DNA of 64,000 nt. It comes from Anadara kagoshimensis. Its lineage: Eukaryota; Mollusca; Bivalvia; Arcoida; Arcidae. A program made the translations under genes and the position numbers. Below are positions 1 to 10,865 of this stretch, one piece after another (positions within the stretch are counted from its first letter, which is position 1; each line of letters starts with the position of its first letter). Under the pieces are notes generated by a model that was not told the DNA's origin, made no database searches, and was given only the letters and a program-made list of their open reading frames with translations. The DNA lies in NCBI GenBank assembly GCA_021292105.1, contig CM037871.1, positions 14,424,196-14,488,195 on the forward strand, written 5' to 3'.

Positions 1-1140
1 TCAAACAGAATATAAAAGGTAAATAAAACAACGGTGTCTCAAATAAATCATAGATATTTTTGGTCACACTTGTCAAACAATATTTCTGATAATGACCATA
101 CACATTTTGAGGCTATATTAAGCGCCAAGTACCCCCACAAACAGCATCTTCAAGGGTTTAATATTTTTCCGCGATCTTGGCATTACCGATATGATCTTTG
201 TTCAAGGTCATGACACACCTTTTGGACAATGAAAATTATTCATGTGAAGTTTTATGACAGTCTTCAAATGCAATAACCCGGACGCGATTATACACGGAAG
301 GACAGACAGACATGATAATTTATATATACCCCTTCAGACTAGTTTGAGGAGGGTATAAATACCTAAGAAATTATTGGGATAAATGATGAATAATATATAT
401 CAGCACTATTTATTAAAACTCCCAACTCTAATAAATTTCAATTCAAAATATCCTGCCGTTCAATTACAGCCAGCTACACGCGAATAAAATTTGTAAATTA
501 AATTAAACCAAACAAACTGCTGCGATTTTTACTCTGATGTTAAAATACATGTTTGGTAGTTTCAAAACAAATGCCTCAACTCTATATGGCTTTAACTGAC
601 TTAAAGACATCGCTTAACAAATCTTTGGGCATCTTCCAAGTTGAATATTGGAACCGGGATGGAGTCTGTAGATAAAAGTATTGCAAATCAAAATACCAAT
701 GAAAAGGGAAAAAAACTACATACAACCTGTGGTGTATTCTAGTTCAGCGTCAATTGTTTTTATCTTGTCAGCAGTTTATTATCATGAATCAAAACGGGAA
801 TGATAAACGCTTCTAATCGATTTATTGTAGCAATGTCTGCTAATTGAGATTATTCTACAGAAACTTATTTCTCTTTTATATATATAGCCTTTTTCATTAT
901 TTTGTTTCTATGTATATTAGAAGATATATATCAAGTTACAATAAGCTTGAAGCGAATATATAACATTGACTTGAGGACTGCACTCGATTGTCCATCATGT
1001 CATTAACTACTATTTTTCAATCTACTAGATTTTTTCTAAGATAAACGATTTTGGAATCTTCCATTGTAGTTGATAAAAGTTGAAAGTCGAACCTAAAATG
1101 TAAAAATTAAGTAAAAACAATATAAAAACAAAAATATACT
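1..1140. other. no gene seen
   Basis: AT-rich unique-looking sequence with stops in all frames; no repeat family recognised. Confidence 0.6.
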
Positions 1141-1142
1141 AG

Positions 1143-1219
<77 letters not shown>
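1141..1219. repeat. (TA)n microsatellite
   Basis: About 80 bases of TA repeats directly before an R1 fragment. Confidence 0.95.
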
Positions 1220-1221
<2 letters not shown>

Positions 1222-1222
<1 letters not shown>

Positions 1223-1400
1223 GTTATTACGTGGCGGGTGTAGCTAACTAAATAGGAGGTGCTTACCCTCCCTGAACACTCGGCCTTACTTCCCTGATGG
1301 AAAAGACACGTGTTTAACCTTACTTGTCAGCTTCAAATTTTTATATTGCTTCTTGATTCGGACATTGATTTCTATGTTTGTTTATGATTGTTAATTCAGC
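1222..1400 (+). mobile_element. R1 3' fragment
   Basis: ACGTGGCGGGTGTAGCTAAC, GGAGGTGCTTACCCTCCCTGAACAC and TTCGGACATTGATTTCTATG (in part) match the R1 3' part. It starts right after a long (TA)n run. Confidence 0.8.
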
Positions 1401-1469
1401 ATACATATTTTACTATTTCGGAATCTCAATCTCGATGACCTTTCATAAACTTGAGAGATATATATGTTA

Positions 1470-1610
1470 TATCAGTTTTAATTTTACAACACTAGACGGC
1501 CGTTTCGGAACACAATTCCTCATCAGTAGTGCTTGGACCAAAATTATGAAATTAAAATTATTTTGAAGATGCTGAAAAGCTTTCCAAAGGACCAAAATAT
1601 ATTTTACCAA
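1470..1610 (+). repeat. R2 dispersed repeat
   Basis: The core TTTTAATTTTACAACACTAG, CGGCCGTTTCGGAACACAAT, TCCTCATCAGTAGTGCTTGG occurs here and, diverged, at 6785-6960 (+), 41835-41960 (+) and 45440-45545 (-). Family unknown. Confidence 0.65.
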
Positions 1611-1997
1611 ATTAAGCTAAGGAAATACTTTGCATGAGGGAGTATACCTTTGTTTTTGAGAAAAAAATTTTAACTTGCAGGGAATTTAGACAATTATAGT
1701 ATATTTCTGATAATATTACGAAATTACTTAAAATACTTGAGATTTTTTTTTCATTACAATCGCTTATACGTTAACGTTGATGAGTAAACATGCTTTTCGT
1801 TAAAAACCATCAAGTGACTGCTATTGTAACGCTTTCGCGAGTACTGAAAAAATATTAAGGGATATTCTTTAGTTGACGCCATTTTTCTATAGAGTAAATT
1901 TGTTAACAATTTTAATGATTTCAGTATCATGATGTCTCTGTATCCAAAATTACCTTTGATATTCAAAAGTTGTACTGGTACATGTCAGCTAGTATAG

Positions 1998-2260
1998 TTA
2001 TACCCCCCCCCCTGCTTAAAAAGTGGGGGTATATAGTGATAGGGGTGTCCGTCCGTGTGTCTGTCCTTTCGTTACACCTTAGGGTACCTATCTCTTATCC
2101 GCAACTCCTCCTAAACCCTTAAATGGATTTTCATGACACTTTCACACAATCTTTGTGATATAATTTAGATGTGCACCTCCTATTTAAAAATTTGATCCGA
2201 TGGATTTTTGCTAGGGGGGGGGGTATTTTTGTGAGCTTGTGGCTCACAGTTTTTCTAGTT
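1998..2260 (+). mobile_element. FB6 element (TATACCCC type)
   Basis: Begins TTATACCCCCCCCCC with the short hairpin CCCCC...CTTAAAAAGTGGGGG, and ends GGCTCACAGTTTTTCTAGTT. About 263 bp. A second copy is at 49664-49943 in the other orientation. Confidence 0.75.
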
Positions 2261-2945
2261 GGAATTAACATAAGAATTTTTGCTTGCAGTAAATTTTAAA
2301 ACGTGAATTTGTTATTACTAGTAACAATATAGCAATTTCGTAGGACAATATATTATATTGGTATTTGATCTGTCTTCCTAGCTGTTTCAACAACATTGGG
2401 AATTTGAGCTGCAACTATATTTGTCAGCATATTGTTCTCTTGAAAAAAATCATTTCATCTTCATTTATTATACAAACATTATGAAGGATGCAACAAACAA
2501 GAATTAAATGAATTTCTTTAGGTCACCGTTTTTGTTGGACTAAACGACGTATTTCTGGAATAACAGAATACCGTAGAAAATAACAGATTCCATTTCCCCT
2601 AAAAAACAATCTTCCCTCCGAGTAACCTTGTGAACCCCATTTATTTTAATTATGTTGTTGTTTGAATTGATTAGTGTGTTAAATTGAGGCTAATTTGTTA
2701 TCTGGGTCAAATTTTCAATATCTCTGGAAGGAGGCAGTAACCAGTTTTAAGGGGTATGTATCATTTCCTAAAATATGTGAATTTCTCCATAAAATATGGC
2801 CTTCATTCCAAAGGTCACTGTTTCTCAAGACACTGACATTCTCTTTAAACTGCTTGTAGTAAAAAAGAATGGAAAACTTTTTCGTTAAAACAAGTTTTAA
2901 GGAAATGTATCATAAATAACTCATACAACACCTTGGGTGTTTGTT

Positions 2946-3173
2946 CATCTTTCAAATCCCCGAACAACCGTATCCTTTTCATTTTTATGTGCTCATACAA
3001 TAAACTTAGTGTCATATGATTTTAAAATATACTAAACCTTCTGTCTCTGATCCTAACAACATCTTTCAAATCCCCGAACAACCGTTTCCTTTTCATTTAC
3101 ATGTGGTCATACAATGAACTGAGTTTCAGATGATTTTAAAATATACTAAAGTTGTCTCTGTTCCTAACAATAA
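2946..3173. repeat. 114-bp direct duplication
   Basis: CATCTTTCAAATCCCCGAAC starts at 2946 and 3060; both units end near GTCTCTG-TCCTAACAA. About 85-90% alike by eye. The frame 3152-3358 starts inside and has no known domain. Confidence 0.85.
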
Positions 3174-3661
3174 ATGATTCAGTGACATTAAATCAATCTG
3201 CAATTCTTTTTCTTGGCCAAGATTTAATTAAGAATAATAAGCATTTGTTTATTAATATGAATAGATTGGCGCAACCTGTCCATTTCAGTTCAAGGTCAGG
3301 GTTTTCAGCAATCCTCCACCAGCAAAGGTACCTGCTCAGTGGTTTAAATAACATATAATGCCAGTTTTAATTCGTCAGCACTAGCATTTATACAAATCGA
3401 CAAACCTCCCCAAAATTAAAAACAAACCAAGATACTATCATTCAAAGCAATAACATTTAATATTTACATATGTTGAATGCATTATAATATTGGACAGTTT
3501 CCTTCAAATTCATTATCCAGAGTGTTATATTCAACTTAAAAGATATATACATATGTGTCAATCTGATCACAGCATATTTTAAATGTATATCACATTATCT
3601 GCTTTGAAAACTGAAATAAGAATAGCAAAAGAAGAACGATTGACACGACTCTATTGATGAA

Positions 3662-3890
3662 CAGTACAGACCTGCCGAAAACCTGCGTAAAGTTTAACAC
3701 CGAGGTAACGAAAAGGAGTCAAAACTCGACTGTCAACGGGCAGAGATATAAATAGCCAGTGGCTGAAAAACTGTAGAGAGATAGATGGCAGTTGCCGAAA
3801 ATCAGTCGAGCTAAAGAAATTCCGGATTGAGCTACCAATTCGATACTTATTCGATAGGTTCGTGTTAAACTTTGGACAAGTCTGCCCTGT
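3662..3890. mobile_element. FB1 foldback MITE
   Basis: Ends CAGTACAGACCTGCCGAAAA and TTTGGACAAGTCTGCCCTG. The FB1 consensus end is CAGTACAGACCTGTCGAAAG, then TTTAACAC, inverse at the other side, flanked by TA: a Tc1/mariner-style MITE (inference from the TA flanks). Confidence 0.75.
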
Positions 3891-4119
3891 AACCATAACC
3901 CAAGCAATTAAAAATTGCGAAAAGCTAGATGTTTATTTCGTCACAACTCGGTTAATTACGTCACCATGTGAAATTAAGTGCGAGTTCTTCCGAGGTTTGT
4001 CGAATGTGTAGGTTTTAATCTAAACATAACATTTTATACTTTCTTTTTTATAACAAGATTGTCTTCTGACCGAAATCAAGTACATGTAATTGAACTCCTT
4101 GAGCTATATATACAATGCT

Positions 4120-4440
4120 TCGCGAGTTTTCATAACCCCTATTTTAGAAAATAACATTACGTGTGCCGACTTGTAAACGTCATATCGCGAATATATAAAT
4201 ACGCGACATTAATCCATGTAAATATTGAAATTCGCGACCGGTAGGCAATTACATGTATGTCCCTTTCTTAAGACGTTTTGTCTACGACCATAGTCGATTA
4301 CCGGCATGTTTTGCAATTTGTTTTTTTTTTAATTTTCGCGATTCTTGGAATATTAGCATATTTTTTTTAAATTCGCGACCGAGGGTCCTCGCAAAATTAC
4401 GCGTTAATAAATTTCTCGCGATTAAAAAGGTAATCTACAG
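4120..4440. repeat. FB3-like TCGCGA-rich repeat
   Basis: Repeated TTCGCGA, ATTCGCGACCG and TCTCGCGATTAA motifs, ending CTACAG then TA at 4441. The left limit is unclear. The open frame 4253-4453 is within it and is not a gene. Confidence 0.55.
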
Positions 4441-4444
4441 TATT

Positions 4445-5105
4445 TCATTATAATTCAATTTACTTTCAGTTGTTGCCTACAGAAACTATTAGTAACAAGT
4501 CTTATCAGAAAATAATTCTGGAGTATAAACTAGTGTCCATAATGTCATGTTTCAAGTGCAATAATGAGAATATAACGGCTGCCATTATTCCTTCTGGATT
4601 ATAAGTATTATTGCTTTTTATGTTCGACATCGTCTACAAGTAATGCCAATGATTGGTGAAAAATAAAATATATATGTTGTAAGTGTCAGCTACATTTCTA
4701 GAGGAGTTCGAGTGTTTTTCTACCAAATTGTCTATTAGACAAAAATATGTCCTCCCTGAAAATTTTACAGCAACAATTTTATGGCTTTGTCAAAATATTT
4801 TAAGGAGGTTTAGTGGAGAAATTTTTAACGCTCTTCATCTCCGAAAGACTCGCAACTATTTCGTAAATATCGAAATAAATGTAGTCAGTTCTTGGATGCT
4901 AGGAAAAACCTAAATGACCATCGGCAAGCGAATTGGTTAATTTTCCCCCAATACTATCCACCCATGGGATAGATTCGATGACATGCGACGTGGAGCAGAC
5001 GCACTGTGATGCGAAGGCCGGACATTTAAGCCACTCGGTCATGCATGAATACATCTGAAATTTTGACAATTTTTGTACATTACAAATTATCTCTCTATTA
5101 ATATT
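4445..5105. other. no gene seen
   Basis: The frame 4683-4913 (76 residues) has no recognisable domain and AT-rich codons. Nothing else found. Confidence 0.5.
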
Positions 5106-5107
5106 AA

Positions 5108-5420
5108 GACCACTGCGGTAACTCACTCCGTAGGTGAGAGGTCATTAGTTCGAACGCCGACCTGGTCTGACCCAAGACTTGAAAGTGGGTAGTGACTGTC
5201 CTTTCGCCAAGCACTCGGTATTACGAATAAAAGTCACGGTTCTTTCGGTTGTAAACTTAAAGTTAACGAGGTCCCGTGTCGCAGTAGGCGTGACACGATA
5301 TAAAAAGTTGCTGTATAATGCCATCAGCGCAACGCACATGAAAAAATTTGCAAATTCGCCTAAATCTGTGAAGCTGTTGACGTCTCTTGACTAGGACGTT
5401 CAACCCCATTACTCAACTCT
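5108..5420 (+). mobile_element. SINE-B, old copy
   Basis: CCACTGCGGTAACTC head with an internal deletion in the tRNA part, the full SINE-B body and GGACGTTCAACCCCATTACTCA at the 3' end. More diverged than the 61,207 copy. The open frames on both strands here are by-products. Confidence 0.82.
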
Positions 5421-5771
5421 ATTCAAATCTATTAATTCATTTCTGGTTTATACCAGAAAAATATATGTTACCAACGCATAAACTCAAAGGTGGTAAAGTA
5501 GGTGTACTTTTTATGCATCACAGTATCAAACAAACAAAAATAATAATGACTCCATTTCTGGTTTGGAAATTGAAGGTGCACAAATGGAAAACTCGTTATT
5601 ATGTTGCTTTATGTCTCCTTAGACAGATACCATCAGATAAATTTTAGTTAATTTCGATATTTGTATAATAAAAATCATTAAAACAGAAATAAAGATGCAC
5701 TTGGGACACAACAAACAGATAGTAAAGTGGTATTTATTGGATTCAGTATGGTGTTAATTGTATGTACAATA

Positions 5772-5982
5772 CAGTCCTGTCGAAAGTTCAACATAAACCT
5801 AAGTAATTAGGTCTAAATCGGCAGCTTATCATCGCTATATCTTAATAGCCTTTCCGCAACGGTTCTTTTTATCTCTTGGCAGCTTTTTCTATCACTAGTT
5901 ATCCAAATCTAAGCAACTCGGCATTGGAGCTTCGGCTCCTTTTCGCTAAGTTCGGTGTTTAACTTTCGACAGGTCTGTACTG
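5772..5982. mobile_element. FB1 foldback MITE, well kept
   Basis: CAGTCCTGTCGAAAGTTCAAC at one end and TTTAACTTTCGACAGGTCTG, TACTG at the other, flanked by TA on both sides (5770-5771 and 5983-5984). Length 211 bp. Confidence 0.85.
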
Positions 5983-6098
5983 TATTCGCAAATCTGCAAT
6001 GATAATGGCATATTTACACCACATGTGTCTGTTTATGCTAACAATCGCTCTTCCTTAATATAGATATAGATATTTTAACTTATAATTACGTTTCCAGA

Positions 6099-6482
6099 GA
6101 GACCGCGGTGGTCTAATGGATAAGACGTTAGTCTACAAATCCAGAGTCTCTCGCCACTGCAAGTTCGAGCCCCGCTCAGACCACATGTGGGGAAGGGAAT
6201 TTACCTTGTCGTTGGCTTTTCCTGGTTCACCTGGTATCAGTATAATGTGACTTGGGGATACGCTTGTCTGCGGCGTACTGACTCTGTGATCTAATACGTT
6301 AAAGTCGCTCTGAGTGCGCGTTAGTACAAAGCAGACCATAAAACACACTCGCACTTCACATGCATACACGAGCTTGTTCATAAATTAATCGATAGAGTTT
6401 AATGAAAAAAGTTCTCGTCGCGAATAGCTGAAAAATTGCTGATTCGACGTTAAGCAACATTCAACCAACCAACCAACCAACA
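6099..6482 (+). mobile_element. SINE-A copy 1 (tRNA-headed, AACC tail)
   Basis: A tRNA-like head (GACCGCGGTGGTCTAATGG, B box GTTCGAGCCCC) is followed by a unique body and a 3' tail GCGAATAGCTG...GTTAAGCAACATTC ending in (AACC)n. It is flanked by the 8-bp duplication TTTCCAGA (6091-6098 and 6483-6490). The head has an anticodon-region anomaly and is not a functional tRNA gene. Confidence 0.88.
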
Positions 6483-6498
6483 TTTCCAGACTTGTATA

Positions 6499-6707
6499 CT
6501 GTAAACGCATTAATTTTCGCAATGTACTTATTATTGCTTATTTCGCAGTCACTCGTTTTGCGTAAAAATTGTACCATTCCTATTGTATTATAGAGCATAC
6601 ATGTATTTAAAAAAATAAAATGCGAACATTGAACTACGCAGATATGTCTCAATTTCATATACATGTACCTCGAAAATGTATACACGCGAAATCTAACAGG
6701 TTTACAG
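6499..6707. mobile_element. FB3 foldback MITE
   Basis: Ends CTGTAAACGCATTAATTTTCGC and GCGAAATCTAACAGGTTTACAG with TA flanks. A longer, older relative with the end TCGCGATTAAAAAGGTAATC, TACAG(TA) lies at about 4120-4440. Confidence 0.8.
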
Positions 6708-7047
6708 TATTTAAAGTGTGTTAAAGACAAACACTTTTGACATACAGTTTAAATATACCGACCAAATTGACGCGCAATATTACATATTTTACCAGTTTTA
6801 ATTTTACAGCACTAGACGATTATTTCGGAAAACAATTTCTCTTCATTAGCTCTCGGATTAAAATTATGAAGCCAGTTGTATTTTTCCAATATGTCAAAAC
6901 GTTGTTTTAAGGACCAAAGACAAAAATGTATTTTTAATTACCAAATTTAGCTTAGGAAATATCTCGGATGAATCAATATAATCTCCATCAATTGCAACGT
7001 CAAAGCTACAACAATAGCAATATCACTTGTTAAATAACCTTTCCATG

Positions 7048-7053
7048 TTTATT
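7048..7053 (-). promoter_or_regulatory. possible poly(A) signal of the GPCR gene
   Basis: On the minus strand AATAAA lies about 122 bases past the GPCR stop codon. The spacing suits a short 3' UTR, but AATAAA is common in AT-rich DNA, so this is only a candidate. Confidence 0.35.
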
Positions 7054-7174
7054 TTTTTTCTTTCCATTCCTTTCAGCTTTCAAAGATAACCATAATTTCC
7101 ATCTGGGTTGATTGCTGGCAAATTCGAATTGGAGAAAAGAAGCATTTACCATCATTTACTTTGATCTGTTTGAT

Positions 7175-8392
7175 TTAGAGTTCCGCTGTCGTTTCTTTTC
7201 TTAAGATAGGACTTAAATCGGCAGTTGAATTCATTCTTATAGATGTAGTACCGCCATTCGAGAAGGTAGTTAGACGTCCGAAGTCTTCCGAATGTACAGG
7301 TTTACACATGCGCACAGAACGACATAAATCACAAAATTGTTTCCGGAACCGTTTTGCAGTAGCCAGATAAATAAAAATATTACAGGAATATTGTGATAAT
7401 CCAATTTCATCGATTATAACTTTTACAGTGTACCAAGTAAAGTATTTACTCCACGTGGGATCCGCACTCATCTGTGGTACTGGTATATCAAATGGTCCTT
7501 CTGTAAACTCACTTTGTGTAGCGTAAAGAATCGATACGGGCAACGTGGTGAATATCCTATAAAACGATACCCATAATAACGTCAAGGTAGAGGGAGATAA
7601 CTTACTGTTGCGTTGGGATACTCTCACGTTGGTTGTTTCCGTGGCGTTTAATGTCGGTTCGTTCCGTAATTTTATACTTTGATTAGCTGCTCTCATAACA
7701 AACATATTGAGGAACAAAACAGTTATAGGAACCGCTCCAAACATTAACATGTCCGTTACCCATGACCATATTGAGAAGAATTTTGTTTCCGATCCTGCGC
7801 ATTCGCCATTCCTGTAAGCCCAACCATGAACTTGAACCATAGAAATACCAAGCGCAAATATTGTGAGGACAACTATTTCTATTCTTGCTCTATTTTTTCC
7901 TGCGAATCTTTCACTTCGGAACGGATCAATAATAGAAACAAATCTTTCTACAGTAAACCCAAACACCAGCAAAGGACTCATATATTGGGCAAACATGAAC
8001 ACGACGAAGAAAACAGAACACCAAACCGGGAAGTCAATTGATGGTACCATCCAGGTAAACTTTAGCTCCTTGAATACGTTAAAACATAACATAATTAGAT
8101 CCGTCACTGCCAGAACGGTTAAGTAAAGTGCACATGTACTGTTTCTTCTCATTCGGCGACTCGTCCATATTTTGATTATTATAATATTTCCAAGAAGACC
8201 TATAATGTACCATATTGGCGTCACTATTCTATCTATATACACTGCTACTGGTATATTAATCGACACGACACATATAAACCAATGATACGTATATATAGAT
8301 GTGTTTCCTCCTGGACTAACTACTTCCGGTTGACAAGGATCATCTGACGTCAAAATGATGTCACTTCCGTTTTGATGAATAACTCCACTCAT
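7175..8392 (-). CDS. class A (rhodopsin-like) GPCR, intronless
   Basis: A 405-residue open frame with seven hydrophobic segments, expected to be a plasma-membrane receptor for a peptide or other small ligand. The N-terminus is extracellular with sequons at N8 and N30. TM1 is about 56-77 with the GN pair at 68-69. TM2 is about 86-108 with LAVTD at 94-98. TM3 is about 125-148, followed by ERF at 149-151 in place of DRY. TM4 is about 171-190, TM5 about 211-233, TM6 about 268-291 with a proline at 285 but no CWxP, and TM7 about 322-343. C125 and C198 could form the usual TM3-ECL2 disulfide. The NPxxY position reads NIFIY at 338-342. The tail is basic and Cys/Ser-rich. The start is supported by A at -3 and an in-frame TGA 12 bases upstream. 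It resembles neuropeptide-type receptors (FMRFamide, TRH or ghrelin receptor-like) that are expanded in lophotrochozoans; the ligand cannot be read from the sequence. Confidence 0.9.
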   Translation of the reverse strand: MSGVIHQNGSDIILTSDDPCQPEVVSPGGNTSIYTYHWFICVVSINIPVAVYIDRIVTPIWYIIGLLGNIIIIKIWTSRRMRRNSTCALYLTVLAVTDLIMLCFNVFKELKFTWMVPSIDFPVWCSVFFVVFMFAQYMSPLLVFGFTVERFVSIIDPFRSERFAGKNRARIEIVVLTIFALGISMVQVHGWAYRNGECAGSETKFFSIWSWVTDMLMFGAVPITVLFLNMFVMRAANQSIKLRNEPTLNATETTNVRVSQRNSKLSPSTLTLLWVSFYRIFTTLPVSILYATQSEFTEGPFDIPVPQMSADPTWSKYFTWYTVKVIIDEIGLSQYSCNIFIYLATAKRFRKQFCDLCRSVRMCKPVHSEDFGRLTTFSNGGTTSIRMNSTADLSPILRKETTAEL

Positions 8393-8399
8393 ATTGCTA

Positions 8400-8666
8400 G
8401 TTCAACTTATAGGCTTGTGTTACATGTTACTTTTTCTAAACGCATAAAAACCATTTTCCTGAAAATATACATTAATATATATTTATATAATTTAATATAA
8501 TTAAGACCAACTAGAATACAAGGTCAAAATTGCAATAAAAATATTTCATTTACCTAAGATCGTGAATGACGTAATGAATTGAATTGAATATATTTTTTTA
8601 AATAATTGCAAATCTGAAATGGACAAAAAAATGTTTTACCAGTTAAAAGCACGAAATTGAACAGCG

Positions 8667-8702
<36 letters not shown>

Positions 8703-9330
8703 TAAATAAAAAAAAATTGAGACCACTGATAAAACTCTCTTAATTTAAATTTAACGAGCTTTTGATTGTATACGCTAAAGCATTTAAATGTTTTGGCATT
8801 TTCAAATTTGATATGTAAATGTATAATGAGAGTGACTGTTAAACCACGAAACAACGATTAAATAAAAAGACACAAATAAACAATTAATGATACCGTTAAT
8901 AAAACTCTCTAAAATTAAGGAGCTTTTAATTACACGACACTGTTGTTTCGCTGCAACAACTATTAAAACTTTAACACTTATCACATAATATAAACGACTG
9001 TACCTTTCCTTGTCGTCCACTGGGAATAGATTGAGGTTTCTCAGAATGGAGTACCTCTATATTTCGATTTTTAATTTTCTCTTATTAATATGATAAAGTT
9101 TCCACAGAAGATACATCAGAAACAATTATAACTGACAAATGATTGGCAACGGATTATAAAGACAGGGTTATAATGAGAATACACAAGACACGATTATCTT
9201 CCGAGAGTTCTTAATGAGTTTAATAAACCTTATTAAGAAGAATGAATATCGGTAATGCAGTAACAGACCTGTCGAAATTTAAAAATAAGTCAACGAAAGG
9301 GGTTCTTAATGAGTTTAATAAACCTTATCT
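8400..9330. other. upstream region of the GPCR, no gene seen
   Basis: Probably the gene's 5' flank. TATA-like AT runs are everywhere, so no promoter can be called. Holds a 31-base A run near 8670 and a weak duplication of AAAACTCTCT..TTAA..GAGCTTTT at 8732 and 8900. Confidence 0.5.
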
Positions 9331-9335
9331 GTAAT

Positions 9336-9745
9336 ACAGTAACATACCTGTCGAAAGTTTATAAATGGTTTAACGAAAAGGAATCGGAGTTTAGTTGTCG
9401 AGTGGCCCAAACTTTGATAATCATTCACCAAAAAGGTGCCTAGAGGTAGATAGCAGCTTCCAAAAGCTATCGATATACAGTCCAATCGGTCTTAAACTCC
9501 ACCTCTATATAAGGGCCACCTGCTTAAAAAGGCCAGTAGAATTGTATCCCGATTGTTCTTTATTCTTTTATTTCAACCTGTATATAAAGGCCATCTGCCC
9601 ATAAAGGCCACTTTTATTGGTTTCCTTGGGTAGCCTTTATAGACGGGTTTGATTGTATAGGTAACGACGGGGCCCAGATGATGCCTAGATGGTGAAGTAC
9701 ATAATACGTCAGCTTGGTGTTAATTTTTCGACAGGTCTGTACTGT
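9336..9745. mobile_element. FB1 copy carrying a nested FB2
   Basis: FB1 ends at 9336 (CAGTAACATACCTGTCGAAAG) and 9745 (TTTCGACAGGTCTGTACTG). The middle holds an FB2 element at 9477-9656. Confidence 0.8.
9477..9656. mobile_element. FB2 foldback MITE
   Basis: Ends CAGTCCAATCGGTCTTAAAC and CCTTTATAGACGGGTTTGATTG with TA flanks; interior TATAAAGGCCACCTGC-type repeats. A second complete copy lies at 59545-59739 and a partial one at 17805-17892. Confidence 0.8.
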
Positions 9746-10728
9746 ACATACATAATATATATATATATAGTGACAAAATAATTAATATTCCTTCCTAATT
9801 GTATACGTGTGTGGTGTATAAATTCAAAATGATTGACACGGAAATCCAGGCAATAATATACTCATAATATAACAAAACTACTTAGCAAAGACAGAAATTG
9901 CTATTCAAGTGATGGATTATTAAATTATCTAGATAGATTAACACTGAGAAATATTCAAAGTAAAGACTTGGAATTCATATTTCTTCGTCTATAACATAGA
10001 AAATATCTGGCTCCGGTTTCACAATCATTCCTTAGCTAAGATTTTCCTTCACTTAAATTTAGCAAATTTTGGTAATCTCTTTTTGGAAATGCTGATGAAT
10101 ATTTTTGTCAAAACTAAATGCAAATGTTTAATTCTAGCAAATAGTCTTATAATTGGCACCTTAAGTTCCCGAATATCTTCAAAATTAACGAAATTATAAA
10201 GATTTTAAATTTTGCAAGATTTAAATTAAGAAAAATCTTAGCTAAGGAATGGTTTAGTCGAGTTGACACGCCCATATACTCAATACTTGAACCTAGAAAT
10301 GTTTTTTCCTATGAAGTTTTTTTGCTGTTTTGTATTCTATAGGGTCCCTAGAGTAAAATTAGGTTAGTTGCCCTACAGGCAACATTGGGCAAATTGCATA
10401 ATTTGCATATATCCAAGATGGCTGCCTGACGCCATATTGAAAATCTATCTTTCGTAAGAATTGTTCTACAATAGCTTGTATTGTCACCCTTCAAAGAAAT
10501 TTCTCGCATAGCGATTGGTTAACTTGCCGGGGTATATGGAACTATGTTCGGAAATCTGCCGGGGTACATGAACGCACGCGACGTTAAGCGGCAAAAGGGA
10601 AGTAACTCGTACATCGCTGACGTCTAGTTACAGTAAACAAACATGGCGACAACGTACGCAAGTCACACAAACTACAAAATGGAAGTTAAAAAGATCTACT
10701 TGGTTACGCTTTGAGGGGTGACAAAAAC

Positions 10729-10865
10729 GTTATACAGGGCTTTGGCAGGTTACACGGCCCCATGTACCCCGTCAAAGATGAATGTACCCTTCGCCTGCGG
10801 CTCAGGGTACATAAATCTTTGACGGGGTACATGGGGCCGTGTAACCTGCCAAAGCCCTGTATAAC
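10729..10865. repeat. 137-bp near-perfect hairpin
   Basis: Arms 10729-10789 and 10805-10865 are 61 bp each, match at 59 positions and enclose a 15-base loop TTCGCCTGCGGCTCA. It lies inside the TIR transposon. The short frame over it (10711-10944) is only a by-product. Confidence 0.93.

Noticed and set aside
4683..4913. 76-residue open frame as a gene
   Set aside because: No domain, no splice context that could be judged, and length expected by chance in this much sequence.
6099..6175. tRNA gene
   Set aside because: Head of SINE-A with AACC tail and target duplication; the anticodon arm is disrupted.
7826..8126. Plus-strand frames of 71 and 87 residues
   Set aside because: Shadows of the GPCR in the opposite strand.
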